Notes: generated by a model not told the origin, from the sequence alone. Positions 1-10,900 are shown, numbered from the stretch's first letter. The stretch is 64,000 nt of DNA from an uncultured Clostridia bacterium (GCA_947625155.1 CANQNG010000003.1:86064-150063), one strand, 5' to 3'. Numbers and translations are program-made.

Positions 1-2735
1 CACGAAAGCTGTGCGAGCGCTTCCCGGTTGGCAGGGGCATATCTGCCGAGCTGCCCGAGCAAGCCCTCGACCTGTGTGCCGTATTCTGCCTGTACCTCTG
101 CCGATGCGAACCATTTCAGGAACTCCCACGCCCCGTCGATGTCCTTGCACTTGTTGAAGATCACCGCACCGGAAGTGTTGGAATTCACCGCATGGGAGAC
201 CGTACCGTCCTCCCGCAGCGTGCCGGGGATCTTCGTGAAGTCCCACAGACCATTGATCTCCGGCGAAGCTGCCGTGAGCTGGTTGAAGAAGCCATAGTCT
301 GCGATCACGATGGGATACTCCCCCGTCCGGAAACGGGAAAAGCTGTCATAGGTCTGCTCAAAGCCGTACTTCGTGTAAAGATCCGTCCACTGCTCGAACG
401 CCTGTTCTGCGGTCACGCTGTCAAAATTCGTCTTGGTCTGCGCTTCGTTGTAGTAATTCAGCCCGTTCTGCAGCATCAGCGCCGCAAAGGTATGCCCCGA
501 CTCCGTAGCCGCAGAAATGGTCGCATTCGTGCCCGAAACGACCGGCAGCACCAGACCGACATACATATAATTGCGCTGCAAAGCCGGCAGCATATCCACC
601 ATATCCGTCCACGTCTCCGGTGGTGCGGTAAAGCCAAGCTCCGCAAGGATGTCTTTCCGGTAGAACATCATCGCCCAGCTTTGTGTCAGGGGCAGTGCAT
701 ACGTGCCATTGTCGTATTGATAGGGGACAGCCGCATTTTCCTGATACTGCTCCATGACTTCATCATAGTCGTCAAACTGTTTCAGATCGACCAGCAGCCC
801 CCTTGCTGCCATATTGACAGGAAATTCTCCGCCGAGGAACAGTGCCACATCCGGACCTTTTCCGGCGAGGGTCGCCTCTAAAACGCCGCCAACGACAAGG
901 TTGACAGCTATATTGGTGTCATGCTGTGTGGAAAACTCCGACTCCACGAGATCTTTGACCACAAGCGCCTGTTCCCGTCCGAGACTGACCCAGACATTGA
1001 CAGCATCCTCTCCCTTGTCCTCTGACAGGTTGGTGTAGTCCTCAAAGAACGAGCTGACGAACCGTTTCCAGCCGAAGCTGACGGACCGGAAGAAATTTTC
1101 CTCGACCGAACTGAATGTCTGACCGGCAGAGGCGATCTCGATATAGTCCACCTCTAAAGGCTGTCCCCTGTAGTCATACATCCATGCGGAAAGCGCTGTG
1201 ATATTGTCCTTGATCTGTGACAGGTAGTCCGGGATGCGCAGCGGGCGCTCGATACACTTGTCAAGGATGATGTACATCCGCTCGAGCGCAGCGGCTTCCG
1301 AGCCCTCCGAATCTGCCAGTGTCTCGATATCTGCCTTGATGGTCTTCAGGTCGGTGGAAAGCCGTTCCCATTCCCCGAGCAGCTCCGGGATGCGCTCATG
1401 CACATAGTAGTCCGTGTACTTGTCAGGGGTCGGACCGGTGATCATCAGGATCTTCCGGTAGTAGGTGTTGATGTCCGCTACTGCTTCTTCCAGAAGCCGC
1501 ATCGATCTGCCGATCTCACCGGGAACGACCTCCATGGAAATGGTGTGATCCTTTCCGCCCTCTAAGTAGACATACAGCGCCTCTCCCCCGGCATCGGTGG
1601 GCGTGACCAGCTGCCAGTCATTGTCATAGTGGAATTTTACCTGATCGAATTCCTCACAGGGTACTGCACCGTCTATGTAGATCCTGCGGTCAGAACAAAA
1701 GCCACGCATGGTGTTCTGCCTTGCCTTTATGCCGAGCTTATACCAGCCATCCGCCGGCAGTTCCGAAGCAGGTATCTCCCATGTGACCGTCTGCAATGCC
1801 TTTGACCAGTTCCCTGCCCCGATCGTATTGAACACCGTTTTTTCCGGGTCGGACGGAGAAGCAAGATAGCTCGCATTGTCAGCTGTAGCGTACAAAGTCG
1901 CATCGCTCTTATAGGCAGCCGCCTCCCCCTCGATACGCACCAGTGTGGCAGGCGTGCTTTCCGGTGTCACGGCGGCAGAAATGCTGTCCCGGTATGCCGC
2001 ATAAGACGGCAGTGCTTCCGGCGTGTACAGCCGGAACTGCTCCAGCGCAAAATAGCCCTTGACAATGGAGAACGTCAGCGCATGGCTGCCTTTCTCCAAA
2101 TAGAAGATCAGCGGGTCATTGAACAGCCCGTCCGGGTCATATAGGGGCGTTGTCAGCCACAGTGCCGTCTGCTTCTGCGGCGGGCGTATCTGATCGCCCC
2201 GGAAGTCAAGGGTGAACGCCCCGTCATTCACGAACACCTTGTTCAAAGCTGCACGGGATGCCGTATCATAGGGCGATGCCCCGTCGATCAGAATGGAAAA
2301 TTCGATGCTGGACATAGAGGACGGGATGGGCATATAGGAAAATTCCATGCAGTAGATGCCGGTCTCCGGGACATCCACCTCATAGGTGATCTCACCGTCT
2401 GCCGTGTTCCAGATAAGCACGTTGTCCTTGTTTTCCTGCCCGTACTCACTGCCGAAGCTCCCGACCGAAACGCCTTCCTCTTCCGGGAAACGGACAGAAC
2501 GAAAATTCTTGCCTGCGGTCACGATCTCCTGTGCCGGGCGGTTTTCTCCGGAATAGGTGTCGTAATAGTCGCTGTAGCTCTCTTGCTCCGTGTAAAGCGA
2601 TCCTTCCGGCAAGGTCTCAGGGCTGTCTGCTGTCCCGTTCTCTGCGGATGCGGGCACAGCGGCGCAGGGCAGCAGGAGCATTGCCGCAAGGAGCAGCCCG
2701 ATAAACCGCATCCGCCTGTTCTTCTGTTTCAGCAT
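1..2735 (-). CDS. Extracellular solute-binding protein with N-terminal beta-sandwich domains (3' end outside window)
   Basis: Reading leftward from ATG at 2735, the frame stays open to the window edge (about 911 residues seen, C-terminus missing). Residues 1-31 are a signal peptide (basic start, Leu/Ala-rich core, end near ASA-E). Residues about 50-240 and 260-410 look like two carbohydrate-binding beta-sandwich domains, 410-520 is mostly helical, and from about 575 the sequence resembles a family 1 extracellular solute-binding protein (VNVWVSLGREQ, AGKGPDVALF, ALPLTQSWAMMFYRKDIL). In the family such proteins capture sugars for an ABC importer. The extra N-terminal domains roughly double the usual length and suggest a surface-tethered oligosaccharide receptor; that is inference. 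No permease genes lie within the window, so they may lie beyond the left edge. Confidence 0.85.
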   Translation of the reverse strand, partial: MLKQKNRRMRFIGLLLAAMLLLPCAAVPASAENGTADSPETLPEGSLYTEQESYSDYYDTYSGENRPAQEIVTAGKNFRSVRFPEEEGVSVGSFGSEYGQENKDNVLIWNTADGEITYEVDVPETGIYCMEFSYMPIPSSMSSIEFSILIDGASPYDTASRAALNKVFVNDGAFTLDFRGDQIRPPQKQTALWLTTPLYDPDGLFNDPLIFYLEKGSHALTFSIVKGYFALEQFRLYTPEALPSYAAYRDSISAAVTPESTPATLVRIEGEAAAYKSDATLYATADNASYLASPSDPEKTVFNTIGAGNWSKALQTVTWEIPASELPADGWYKLGIKARQNTMRGFCSDRRIYIDGAVPCEEFDQVKFHYDNDWQLVTPTDAGGEALYVYLEGGKDHTISMEVVPGEIGRSMRLLEEAVADINTYYRKILMITGPTPDKYTDYYVHERIPELLGEWERLSTDLKTIKADIETLADSEGSEAAALERMYIILDKCIERPLRIPDYLSQIKDNITALSAWMYDYRGQPLEVDYIEIASAGQTFSSVEENFFRSVSFGWKRFVSSFFEDYTNLSEDKGEDAVNVWVSLGREQALVVKDLVESEFSTQHDTNIAVNLVVGGVLEATLAGKGPDVALFLGGEFPVNMAARGLLVDLKQFDDYDEVMEQYQENAAVPYQYDNGTYALPLTQSWAMMFYRKDILAELGFTAPPETWTDMVDMLPALQRNYMYVGLVLPVVSGTNATISAATESGHTFAALMLQNGLNYYNEAQTKTNFDSVTAEQAFEQWTDLYTKYGFEQTYDSFSRFRTGEYPIVIADYGFFNQLTAASPEINGLWDFTKIPGTLREDGTVSHAVNSNTSGAVIFNKCKDIDGAWEFLKWFASAEVQAEYGTQVEGLLGQLGRYAPANREALAQLS

Positions 2736-2800
2736 GTTCTCCGCCCTTCCCTGCCGCTGTACACCGGCAGCGGCTTTCTCGCCAAGACCTATATATAATC

Positions 2801-2830
2801 ATTATACCAGTATCCGCCCCATTCTGTCAA
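2801..2830 (-). promoter_or_regulatory. Sigma-70 type promoter of the solute-binding protein gene
   Basis: On the minus strand, TTGACA (2825-2830), an 18-base spacer and TATAAT (2801-2806) with an upstream TGG extended -10. Confidence 0.75.
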
Positions 2831-2997
2831 GCCTTTTTCGCCAATATTACACAAATTATTTATCCTATCTTTCTCTCTATCTGTACAGATCCATAAATTT
2901 TTGGCTTTTTTGGGAATTGGTCAAAGCATTTGCTTCCTGTAAAAGATCTGTCATTTCCGGCAGGATAAAGTTTTTCGGACTTTTTTTGAAAAAGGGG

Positions 2998-3025
2998 TTG
3001 ATTTTTTCTGAAAATATGTTAGAAT
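2998..3025 (+). promoter_or_regulatory. Promoter of the ferredoxin gene
   Basis: TTGATT (2998-3003), 16-base spacer, TAGAAT (3020-3025) with a TGT extended -10. A strong RBS, GGAGGTG at 3064-3070, precedes the ATG. Confidence 0.6.
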
Positions 3026-3077
3026 AGAAGTAGTAGGGTGCATCGCATCCTCAAATACTTAACGGAGGTGTATCATC

Positions 3078-3248
3078 ATGGCATATCAGATCACAGATGC
3101 ATGCATCAGCTGCGGTGCTTGTGCTGACGAATGTCCGGTAAGCGCTATCTCTGCCGGTGATGACAAGTACGTCATCGATGCAGACGCATGTCTGGAATGC
3201 GGCGCTTGCGCTGGTGTTTGTCCTGTAGAGGCTCCCCAGGCAGGCTAA
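3078..3248 (+). CDS. 2[4Fe-4S] clostridial-type ferredoxin
   Basis: 56-residue protein, too short for most ORF callers. Two perfect cluster motifs, C-I-S-C-G-A-C-A-D-E-C-P and C-L-E-C-G-A-C-A-G-V-C-P, each CxxCxxCxxxCP, related by internal duplication. This is the typical small soluble electron carrier of anaerobes, used with pyruvate:ferredoxin oxidoreductase and hydrogenases. Single-gene unit: own promoter, RBS GGAGGTG 7 bases before the ATG, and a terminator 20 bases after the stop. Confidence 0.95.
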   Translation: MAYQITDACISCGACADECPVSAISAGDDKYVIDADACLECGACAGVCPVEAPQAG

Positions 3249-3267
3249 ACTTTCAGGAAAAGCACAG

Positions 3268-3301
3268 AAAACAGCCGTACTGCTCCAGTGCGGCTGTTTT
3301 T
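3268..3301 (+). terminator. Rho-independent terminator after ferredoxin
   Basis: Stem AAAACAGCCG (3268-3277) with CGGCTGTTTT (3291-3300); the T-run is part of the 3' arm. Confidence 0.8.
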
Positions 3302-3331
3302 AAGTATACACAGCACGGAAAGGAATACACC

Positions 3332-4810
3332 ATGAAACAAGTCTACAGTCCCTTTTTGCCCCTCTCAGAATACATTCCCGACGGCGAACCGCATATTTTC
3401 GGCGACCGGGTCTATCTGTTCGGCTCGCATGACAAAGAGGGCGGCGAAACGTTTTGTATGCTGGACTACACCGTCTGGTCTGCCCCTGTCAGCGACCTGA
3501 CAGACTGGCGGTGTGAAGGTGTCATCTACCGGGCTTCCCAAGACCCCGGCTATCCCGACCGGAAATATATGTATGCCCCCGATGTCGTACAGGGCAATGA
3601 CGGAAAATTTTACCTCTACTACTGCATGTCCGGCGACTTCGGTGTCGGCGGGTATCATGGACCGATCAGCGTAGCCGTCTGCGATACACCGGCAGGAAAG
3701 TATCAGTATCTTGGCTTTGTCCGTGACCCGGACGGCTCTCCCATGCAGAAATACATCTGCTTCGACCCGGCGGTCATGAACGACAACGGCACGATACGCC
3801 TGTACTACGGGACACAGTACGACTTTGAGGAACGGGATGATCTCGGGGAAACGGAGATCCGGTCTGAAATGGAGATGTTCGCCAAGTCCCGTGAAGAGAT
3901 CCTCGGCACGCCGGAAAGTGTCATGGGGGCAAATATGCTCACGCTCGAAGAAGATATGCTGACGGTAAAGACCCCGCCTGTCCGCATCATCCCCTACCGG
4001 GTAAAAGGAACAGACTTCGAGGCGCATCCGTTCTTTGAGGCGGCATCCATGCGGAAAGTCGGGGAGAAGTATTACTTCATCTACTCCTCCCAGCAGAATC
4101 ATGAACTTTGTTATGCCGTCAGCGGCTGCCCGGACAGGGGTTTCCGGTTCGGGGGGACGATCGTATCCAACGGCGATGTCGGATTCCGGGGCAGAAGACC
4201 TGCCGACCGCCTGAACATGACCGGCACGACACATGGCAGCATCATCGAGATCAACGGGCAATGGTACGTGTTCTATCATCGTCTCACCCACAGATCCGAC
4301 TACAGCCGTCAGGCTTGTGCGGAGCGCATCCAGATACTGCCGGACGGCAGCATCCCACAGGTGGAAGTCACCTCCTGCGGGCTGAACGGCGGAGCGCTGA
4401 GGGCAGAGGGCACTTATCCGGCAGCCATTGCCTGCAACATCACCAACGGACATATGCCGCACGGCTCGAACAAGATCTTCCGGGAGCATTTCCCGCATGT
4501 CACCCATGCCGTTTCAGCGGACGGCGAAACAGAACGCTTCATCGCTGAAATAGCAGATGGCACGCTGGTCGGGTATAAGTATTTCGCCTTTTCAGGGGCG
4601 ACCACGCTCCGGCTCATGTACCGCAGCAGCGGAACGGGCAGCTTTACCGTTTCCGACGAAAGCAGAAAGCCGCTTGCAAAATGCAGCATTTCCCCCGCCG
4701 GGCAGTGGACGGAATGCAGCGGCAGCTTTACGCTGAACGGAGACCATGCCCTGTTCCTCACCTATCACGGCAGTGGCGAAGTCTGCCTGAAAGAGCTGTG
4801 CTTTACCTGA
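3332..4810 (+). CDS. GH43-family glycoside hydrolase with C-terminal CBM6-like domain, cytoplasmic
   Basis: 492 residues from ATG 3332, behind an AAAGGA RBS; the open frame extends further upstream, but through the ferredoxin gene and its terminator. No signal peptide, so it probably acts on imported oligosaccharides, typically arabinose- or xylose-containing in this family. Five-bladed propeller candidates: general base Asp17 (IPDGEPH), pKa modulator Asp145 (CFDPAV), general acid Glu236 (HPFFEAAS). Residues about 365-492 resemble a CBM6-like beta-sandwich. Arabinofuranosidase or xylosidase activity cannot be told apart from sequence alone. The nearby GH10, GH30 and solute-binding protein genes fit a xylan-use locus. 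Confidence 0.88.
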   Translation: MKQVYSPFLPLSEYIPDGEPHIFGDRVYLFGSHDKEGGETFCMLDYTVWSAPVSDLTDWRCEGVIYRASQDPGYPDRKYMYAPDVVQGNDGKFYLYYCMSGDFGVGGYHGPISVAVCDTPAGKYQYLGFVRDPDGSPMQKYICFDPAVMNDNGTIRLYYGTQYDFEERDDLGETEIRSEMEMFAKSREEILGTPESVMGANMLTLEEDMLTVKTPPVRIIPYRVKGTDFEAHPFFEAASMRKVGEKYYFIYSSQQNHELCYAVSGCPDRGFRFGGTIVSNGDVGFRGRRPADRLNMTGTTHGSIIEINGQWYVFYHRLTHRSDYSRQACAERIQILPDGSIPQVEVTSCGLNGGALRAEGTYPAAIACNITNGHMPHGSNKIFREHFPHVTHAVSADGETERFIAEIADGTLVGYKYFAFSGATTLRLMYRSSGTGSFTVSDESRKPLAKCSISPAGQWTECSGSFTLNGDHALFLTYHGSGEVCLKELCFT

Positions 4811-4835
4811 GATGCAGTCTTACACGCATGCCTAC

Positions 4836-4873
4836 AAATATCCCGGCAGGACGGACCTGCCGGGATATTTTTG
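4836..4873 (+). terminator. Strong terminator after GH43
   Basis: Perfect 15-bp stem (4836-4850 with 4856-4870), 5-base loop, T-rich 3' end. It also lies just beyond the stop of the convergent GH30 gene. Confidence 0.85.
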
Positions 4874-4879
4874 TGTCAT

Positions 4880-7780
4880 TCAGTTCTTGAAGATAAATCT
4901 ACAGAAGTTGTACAGATGTGCATGGATGCTGTTGTCTCCATGATAACCTGCCTCGTAGTAGTGCCAGATGTGGGGCACATTGTTGGTATTGAAGTTATTG
5001 TGGTAGCCCTCCGGTGTGGAGTATACGACCGTATCATTGCCGCCTGCGGTGATGTAGACCAGCCACGGTGTCTCGGTGTCAAATTTCCATGGACCGGATG
5101 CGCCCGGTGCAGGGCAGATCGCACCGACATAGCCGAACAGGTCGGGGTGCTTCATGCCGATGTTGAGGGATTCTCTGCCGCCCATGGAGAAACCGGTGAT
5201 GGCAGTGTTCTCCTTGCCGGTCTTGACGCTGTACTCCTTTTCGATGAGGGGCATCAGCTCCGTTGTGAGGACGGTATCGAAGTTATCGTATGCAATATTG
5301 TTGGCATCATCCATGGCAGAGCAGTCATCCTGTGTCTGGCTGGAATAGATGTACGGGAACACAACGATCATTTCCTCCGCAGCGCCCTCGGCGATCGCAT
5401 TGCCGATGATCTGCTTGGTGTACATTGTTCCATTGCCCTCGATGATCATTCTGTCCTGATTTTCCCAGTAGCCGTGCATCACATAGAGTACGGGGTACTG
5501 CTTATCCTTGGAATAGCCGGCAGGCAGCAGAACGTTGTACTTTTTCTCCCGTCCGCAGAATGCGGAATAGTAGCTTTTCTGCTCCAGTGTACCGTACTGC
5601 ACGCCCGGCACTTCTGTTTTTGCTTCATTCGGTTCAGACATGGCAAGCTGTCCGTTTGCCCAACTGGTAAATGCTTCACGGCTCAGACCCATACCAGCAG
5701 TATCCCCTTTATCCGGTGCATCTGTCGGCATAACAGGCGCTTCACCCTGCGGGAATGCCTTGATCTGACCGAGCAGGAATTTCTGGATCATAACAATATC
5801 TGCCAGATCTGTCTTGCCATCCTTTGTCACATCGCCTGCCCGCTCCTGTGCAGCATCCGCAAACCCGTTGATCACACCATATTTCACCAGTGCAAGGTCG
5901 CAAACGTCGATCACCTTGTCACTGTTCAGATCACCTGCTGTGACGGATACAGGCGGATCGGTGATCTCCGGAATGATGTCCGGAATACCAGCGCCGGGGA
6001 TCTCTGTTCCCTCCGGTGCACCGATCGCTTCATCGATGTAAAGATCATTGGTCGTCTCCGGGGTCTCCACGTAGATCATCAGATCCTTTGCGCCCTCCGG
6101 AATGGTATAGCTCTTGTTGGAAAGCTGTACCCATGTGCCCTTCATGGTCTCTGCCTCTGCGATGGTGTCATAATGCGTTTCCCCGTCGCTGCCGGTGTAC
6201 TGGAGCTTGAAAGAGATCGTGTCTGTAGCGTTGTCGCCGTCCAGATAGGTCGCATCCACGCTGAAGCTATACGCTGTGCCGGGCTTGAATACCTTCTGGC
6301 TGATGGACTTTGTACCGCCGTGCCATGCGGAAGTTCTGCCGGAGATCAGCAGGGCTTCTTTGCCGGCATAGTTGGTCCTGCCGGACAGTTCCACAGCTGC
6401 TGCGCCTCTGCCCGTCCATGTAAAGGTGTCGCCCTCAAAGGTATCATGGAAGTAGTAGCCGTCTGCATCCACAGTCGGTTCGGAAGAACCGCCGCCCTCC
6501 AGTGTCACCACATAGGTGGAAACGCTGTTTGCCGGAAGCTGCGACCAGAAGCTGCTGCCGTCAAATTCCATGTCATCGGTCAGTGCAAGGTTCTCCGATG
6601 CGGATGTTCTGTAGCGGTCAACTTCGGCGATCTTCTCGCCGCTGCCCAGACTGAACTGCTGGGAATATTCGCTGCTGCTCTTGTTCACAGCCACGATAGC
6701 GACCTGTCCGTCGTCATTCTTGAAAGCAGAAATATACAGATCCTTCTGGGGGGATTCCGTTGCCCCGATGCGGACATCGCCCGGACGGACGTACTTGGAA
6801 TACTGTGCCATGCAGTAGCCGCGCTTGGAGATCTTGCCGTCCTCGGTCATCAGACCATAGCTCCGGCGGATATACCACCATGTGTAGGCGCTCATATTGC
6901 CAACGACCAGCGCATTATGGATATTTTCGGAGACTTGAACGGCTTCCGGCCACCTGTTGGCGGAGTCTGCTTCGCTGTTCGGTACATAGACTTCTGTCAT
7001 CCAGATCTCTTTCCCGGAACTTTCGAGAGCCGGGAAATCCATCCAGTCTCTTGTCGTTCCGTACATATGCGTACCAAATACATCGCAGTTAGCCATTGCT
7101 TTGGCATTGTTCAGGATCTTGGTATAGAATTTCTTACCGCCGTCCGGGACCCAGCTTGCATTTTCAGGCGCATACTGGAACGATTCCGGCGACATCAAGC
7201 GGGTACTTGTGATCTGATCGCCATAGTTCGCAAGAAAGTCTGTGGTTTCATCCGTGGACCAATATGTCCACTCACTCGCATAGTCCGGTTCGTTCTGCAC
7301 GGAGATCGAGTAGAGATCGACCCCCTGATCTTTCATGAACGTGCCGAAATCATTCAGGTGCTTGGCATAGGCACCGTAATTCTGCTTCGGAAGATGCAGC
7401 TTGCCGTTGCTGCCGCCGGATTCTGCTAAATTGGACGGCGGTTCCCACGGGGTCGCAAATACCGTTGCACCCTGTGACTGCGCATACTTGGCAGTCGGCA
7501 CGCACTTGTTCCACTGGCTGCTGTCGGGGTTGACAAAGACACGCAGTATTGTCAGTCCCAGTTCACCGTCTCCGTTTCCAAAAGCGGTCTTTCGCTGCGC
7601 ATCGCTCAAATCAGAGCCTTGCCACTCCGGCAGATTCATACCGCCAAAGCCACGAATGGTCTGGTACTCTTTCCCCGTGTCGATCACACAGGGGTCAGCT
7701 GCCTGTGCCGGAAATACACTTACCATGCTCAACAGCATTGCCGCAGCAGATATACCTGCTGTCAAACGATCCCATTTCAT
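4880..7780 (-). CDS. Secreted GH30-CBM22-dockerin-CE1 glucuronoxylanase/feruloyl esterase
   Basis: 966 residues. Signal peptide 1-28 (cut near AQA-AD). GH30 domain about 30-430: acid/base Glu164 (VQNEP), nucleophile Glu263 (WMTEV), and the YIRRSYG loop (303-309) typical of subfamily 8, which recognises the methylglucuronic acid side chain of xylan. CBM22 about 442-595. Dockerin 615-678 with two EF-type calcium loops (DLNSDKVIDVCD, DVTKDGKTDLAD). CE1 esterase about 725-966: nucleophile Ser865 in GFSMGG, Asp916, likely His947. It should cut glucuronoxylan and release feruloyl or acetyl groups in one polypeptide docked to a cellulosome-type scaffold. RBS AAGGGAG. It lies 134 bases downstream of the GH10 gene, probably in one operon. 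The dockerin is internal rather than terminal. Confidence 0.95.
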   Translation of the reverse strand: MKWDRLTAGISAAAMLLSMVSVFPAQAADPCVIDTGKEYQTIRGFGGMNLPEWQGSDLSDAQRKTAFGNGDGELGLTILRVFVNPDSSQWNKCVPTAKYAQSQGATVFATPWEPPSNLAESGGSNGKLHLPKQNYGAYAKHLNDFGTFMKDQGVDLYSISVQNEPDYASEWTYWSTDETTDFLANYGDQITSTRLMSPESFQYAPENASWVPDGGKKFYTKILNNAKAMANCDVFGTHMYGTTRDWMDFPALESSGKEIWMTEVYVPNSEADSANRWPEAVQVSENIHNALVVGNMSAYTWWYIRRSYGLMTEDGKISKRGYCMAQYSKYVRPGDVRIGATESPQKDLYISAFKNDDGQVAIVAVNKSSSEYSQQFSLGSGEKIAEVDRYRTSASENLALTDDMEFDGSSFWSQLPANSVSTYVVTLEGGGSSEPTVDADGYYFHDTFEGDTFTWTGRGAAAVELSGRTNYAGKEALLISGRTSAWHGGTKSISQKVFKPGTAYSFSVDATYLDGDNATDTISFKLQYTGSDGETHYDTIAEAETMKGTWVQLSNKSYTIPEGAKDLMIYVETPETTNDLYIDEAIGAPEGTEIPGAGIPDIIPEITDPPVSVTAGDLNSDKVIDVCDLALVKYGVINGFADAAQERAGDVTKDGKTDLADIVMIQKFLLGQIKAFPQGEAPVMPTDAPDKGDTAGMGLSREAFTSWANGQLAMSEPNEAKTEVPGVQYGTLEQKSYYSAFCGREKKYNVLLPAGYSKDKQYPVLYVMHGYWENQDRMIIEGNGTMYTKQIIGNAIAEGAAEEMIVVFPYIYSSQTQDDCSAMDDANNIAYDNFDTVLTTELMPLIEKEYSVKTGKENTAITGFSMGGRESLNIGMKHPDLFGYVGAICPAPGASGPWKFDTETPWLVYITAGGNDTVVYSTPEGYHNNFNTNNVPHIWHYYEAGYHGDNSIHAHLYNFCRFIFKN

Positions 7781-7914
7781 AGAAAAACTCCCTTCACGTT
7801 TTTGGGGGAACGGGACGCTGCGGGGCAGCGTCCCCTTGGATCAAAGCTCATAAAGAGCTGTGTGATGTTCGCCTTTGAAATGTGCCGCCCTGCACCGGAC
7901 GGCACATATCCATT
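7781..7914. repeat. Hairpins between the two xylanase genes
   Basis: Two stems: GGGACGCTGC/GCAGCGTCCC (7812-7821/7825-7834, 3-base loop) and ATGTGCCG/CGGCACAT (7880-7887/7900-7907). The second lies just after the GH10 gene's stop and is followed on the minus strand only by TTTC, so it is a weak terminator or an mRNA-stabilising hairpin that could make the GH10:GH30 ratio unequal. No promoter was seen in this gap. Confidence 0.55.
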
Positions 7915-10900
7915 TTAAGAGAAGCTCCAGCTATCAAATTCCATATCGCCGGAGAATACAAAGTACAGATCTTTCGAGCCGCTGACATTGTTGACATTGA
8001 CAGTCACATCTGTCATGCCACCTGCCGGGATCTCTGCATAGCCGATCACATCACCGGTCGTACCGCCTGCGCATACCTTGATGCATGCACCTGCTGTGGA
8101 AGAACCACGGACTGTCATGGACTTTGCACCATTGGAGAAGTTCACGCCGGAAACTTTGAGCCAGCTCCCCTTGTGTACGGAAACGGTGGTGTTGCCCAGA
8201 CCATTGACAGCGATGTCCTTCGACTGGCTGGACATGGTCTCAGCCTGTACGGTCTTGTAGGGGTCGAGTTTTTCCAGCTGTGCCACACCCGTGAGCGTGC
8301 CCTTGCAGCTGATGTCCAGACCGTTGACGGTGACTTCATCGATCTGCGGGGTACGGTAGTTGAGGTTGACACCCATTCTGTCCTCGACGATCCTCGAATG
8401 ATAGAGCATATAGTACTTGCCCTTGAATTCTACCAGAGAGTGGTGGTTGTTGCCGCCGCCGCCCATGTCGCCGGGGTTCGGGAACATCATGCCCTTGTAG
8501 GTGAACGGTCCGAGGGGGTTGTCGCTGGTCATGTAAGCAATCTGCGCATTGCTGAAGCCGTAGGGATTGCCGCCGGTATTCCAGTTGGTGCAGTAGCTGT
8601 ACACGTAGGTATCACCGATCTTGTTGATGCCGGAATCCTCAAAGAGGTAGGGCGGGTTGATCCTGACGGGATCACCTGCGAGGGAGATCATATCATCACC
8701 GAGCTTGACAGCACGTGCTGTGCCGGGGTCTGCGGACTTTCCTTCCGGAACGCCGCCGCCGAAATAGAGATAACCTGTTCCGTCATCATCTACGAGCACT
8801 GCCGGGTCAAACATCCACGTTACATCGCTGCAATTCGGAGTCTGCCCAGTCACGAGGGCATGACCGATCGGGTCTGTCCACGGACCTGTCGGGCTGTCTG
8901 CCTGCAATACGCCGATACCGCCAGCGCTGTTAGCGAAGTAGAGGAAGAATTTCTCCTTGCCGTTAATGGTCTTGTGGCAGGCACAAGGTGCCCATGAAGC
9001 AAATGCCCACTTGGCAGCACCGCTGCTGCCTGCGACTTTGATCAGACCGTGGTCTGTCCAGTTCACAAGATCCTCCGAGGAGATCACGCTGATCTCCTGC
9101 ACGTCATAGGAATTCTCTTTGATCTGTCCGTTGCTGTCATACTCAAAATCATCGTTGGTCATGTAGACATACAGTCTGCCGTCATAGACCATATAGCCGG
9201 GGTCAGCACCGAAACGCTGGGTATACAGCGGGTTGTTCTCCCCGTCCTTTTTCAGGCTGGCTACAGGGGTCACGCCGGAAAACAGGGCTTCCATTTTTGC
9301 ATTGTCCACGGAAACAGTCGGTTTCTCTGCTGCCGGGAACTTGTCGATCACTGCCAGAATGTATTTTGTCAGGTTCACAATGTCAGCAACATCGACTGTA
9401 CCGCTCTGGTCAACGTCTGCGCACTTTTCAGCATTCTTGTCAGCAAAGCCGTTGACAAGCCCGTTCTTGGCAAGCGCAAGGTCGAATGCATCGATCATGC
9501 CGTCGCCGTCCACATCGCCAAGTACATTGTTTCGGATGGTCGGCTGCCCTGCGCCCTCAATACCTGTACCACCGACTGCACCGATGGCTTCATCCATGTA
9601 GAAGTCGACCGTGCTGCCCTCCGGGGTCTCCACGTAGATCTTCATATCCGACGCATCTGCGGGGATCTCGTAATTGGTATTGGCAAGCTGCATCCACTCG
9701 CCCTTGACAGCAGTGCCCTCGGCAATGGTGGAATACTGCGGATCACCAGCTGCATCTACATACTCCAGCTTGAGGTAGAAATCCTCCGTATCCGCACCGT
9801 CCGTGTAGGCAACATTTACGCTGAAGCTGTACGCATTGCCCGGCTGGAACGCACGCTTGCTGAGGGAATATGCTGCACCGTTCCACGCCTCTGTTCTGCC
9901 GCTGACATACAGAGAACCATTTTCCAGATAGTGCATCGCATCGCTCGGCTCTACTGTGGCAGCGCCTCTGCCCGTCCAGCCCTCTGCATCGCCCTCAAAG
10001 CGATGGTGGAAGTACCAGCCGTACTCATTCGGTTCTACCGGAGTCGGTCCGCCGGTGCTGCCTTCAAAATCAGGATCTGTGCCGTCGCCCCACTCGGACT
10101 GTGGGATCATCCCGGTCAGTGTGGTGTAGGCAAGTTTTGGCTGGTTATTGGCATCATACAGCAGCGCATTCGAGCCGGCACTCAGCCACGAATTGGCATC
10201 GTTCGGTCCCCAGATGCAGACAGCCGTTACTCTGCCCTCGGACTGCGGGTCATCGTTCCAGTCCATCGCAGCTTGGAAGATCGCCTTGTACTTATTTGCC
10301 TGATCCTGCAAACTGTACTTGCCGTTTTCAAGAGAAATATCCAGCTCCGTGATCTGCACATCGCAGCCAATGGAGAGGTACTTCTTCATGGCTGCAATAT
10401 AGGAATCCGTTCCTGCAAAGCCGGTCGCATTTGCCGGAACGTGAGACTGCATACCGACACCGTCCAGCAATCCCTTTTCATAGAGGTCTTTTGCCTTGGC
10501 ATAGATATTGTCACGCTTGTGATCCCAGTACTCGTTGTAGTCGTTGTAGTAGAGGTCGCATCCCTCCGGGGCATACTTTCTCGCATAGGTGAATGCCTTC
10601 TCGATGAAGTCATTGTTGCCGTAGACCTGTACCCATGCGGACTTGCCGTTGCCGTCACCCGGCTCACGCCACGAGATGCCCTGTGCGCTTCTGCTTTGAT
10701 CGTCCGTCATGCACTCGTTGCAGACATCGTATGCGTAGAGGTCCAGATCGGGGTACTGCTGTTCGATCGCAGCGAACATATTCTTGATATAGCTCTCCAT
10801 GCGGGCATCCATGGTCGATTTATCGACCCATGCACCGTTGGCATTGAAACCCTCCTTGAAGAACCACACCGGTGTCTGGCTGTGCCATACCAGCGTATGA

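Larger units (their letters stand above)
2736..3077. other. AT-rich divergent intergenic region
   Basis: 342 bases between the divergent solute-binding protein and ferredoxin genes. It is AT-rich and holds only the two promoters listed separately; no small gene, RNA or repeat was recognised in the middle (about 2831-2997). Confidence 0.6.

Noticed and set aside
4871..7429. 852-residue ORF on the plus strand opposite the GH30 gene
   Set aside because: Cys/His/Ile-rich with no domain; a shadow of the biased codons of the real gene on the other strand.
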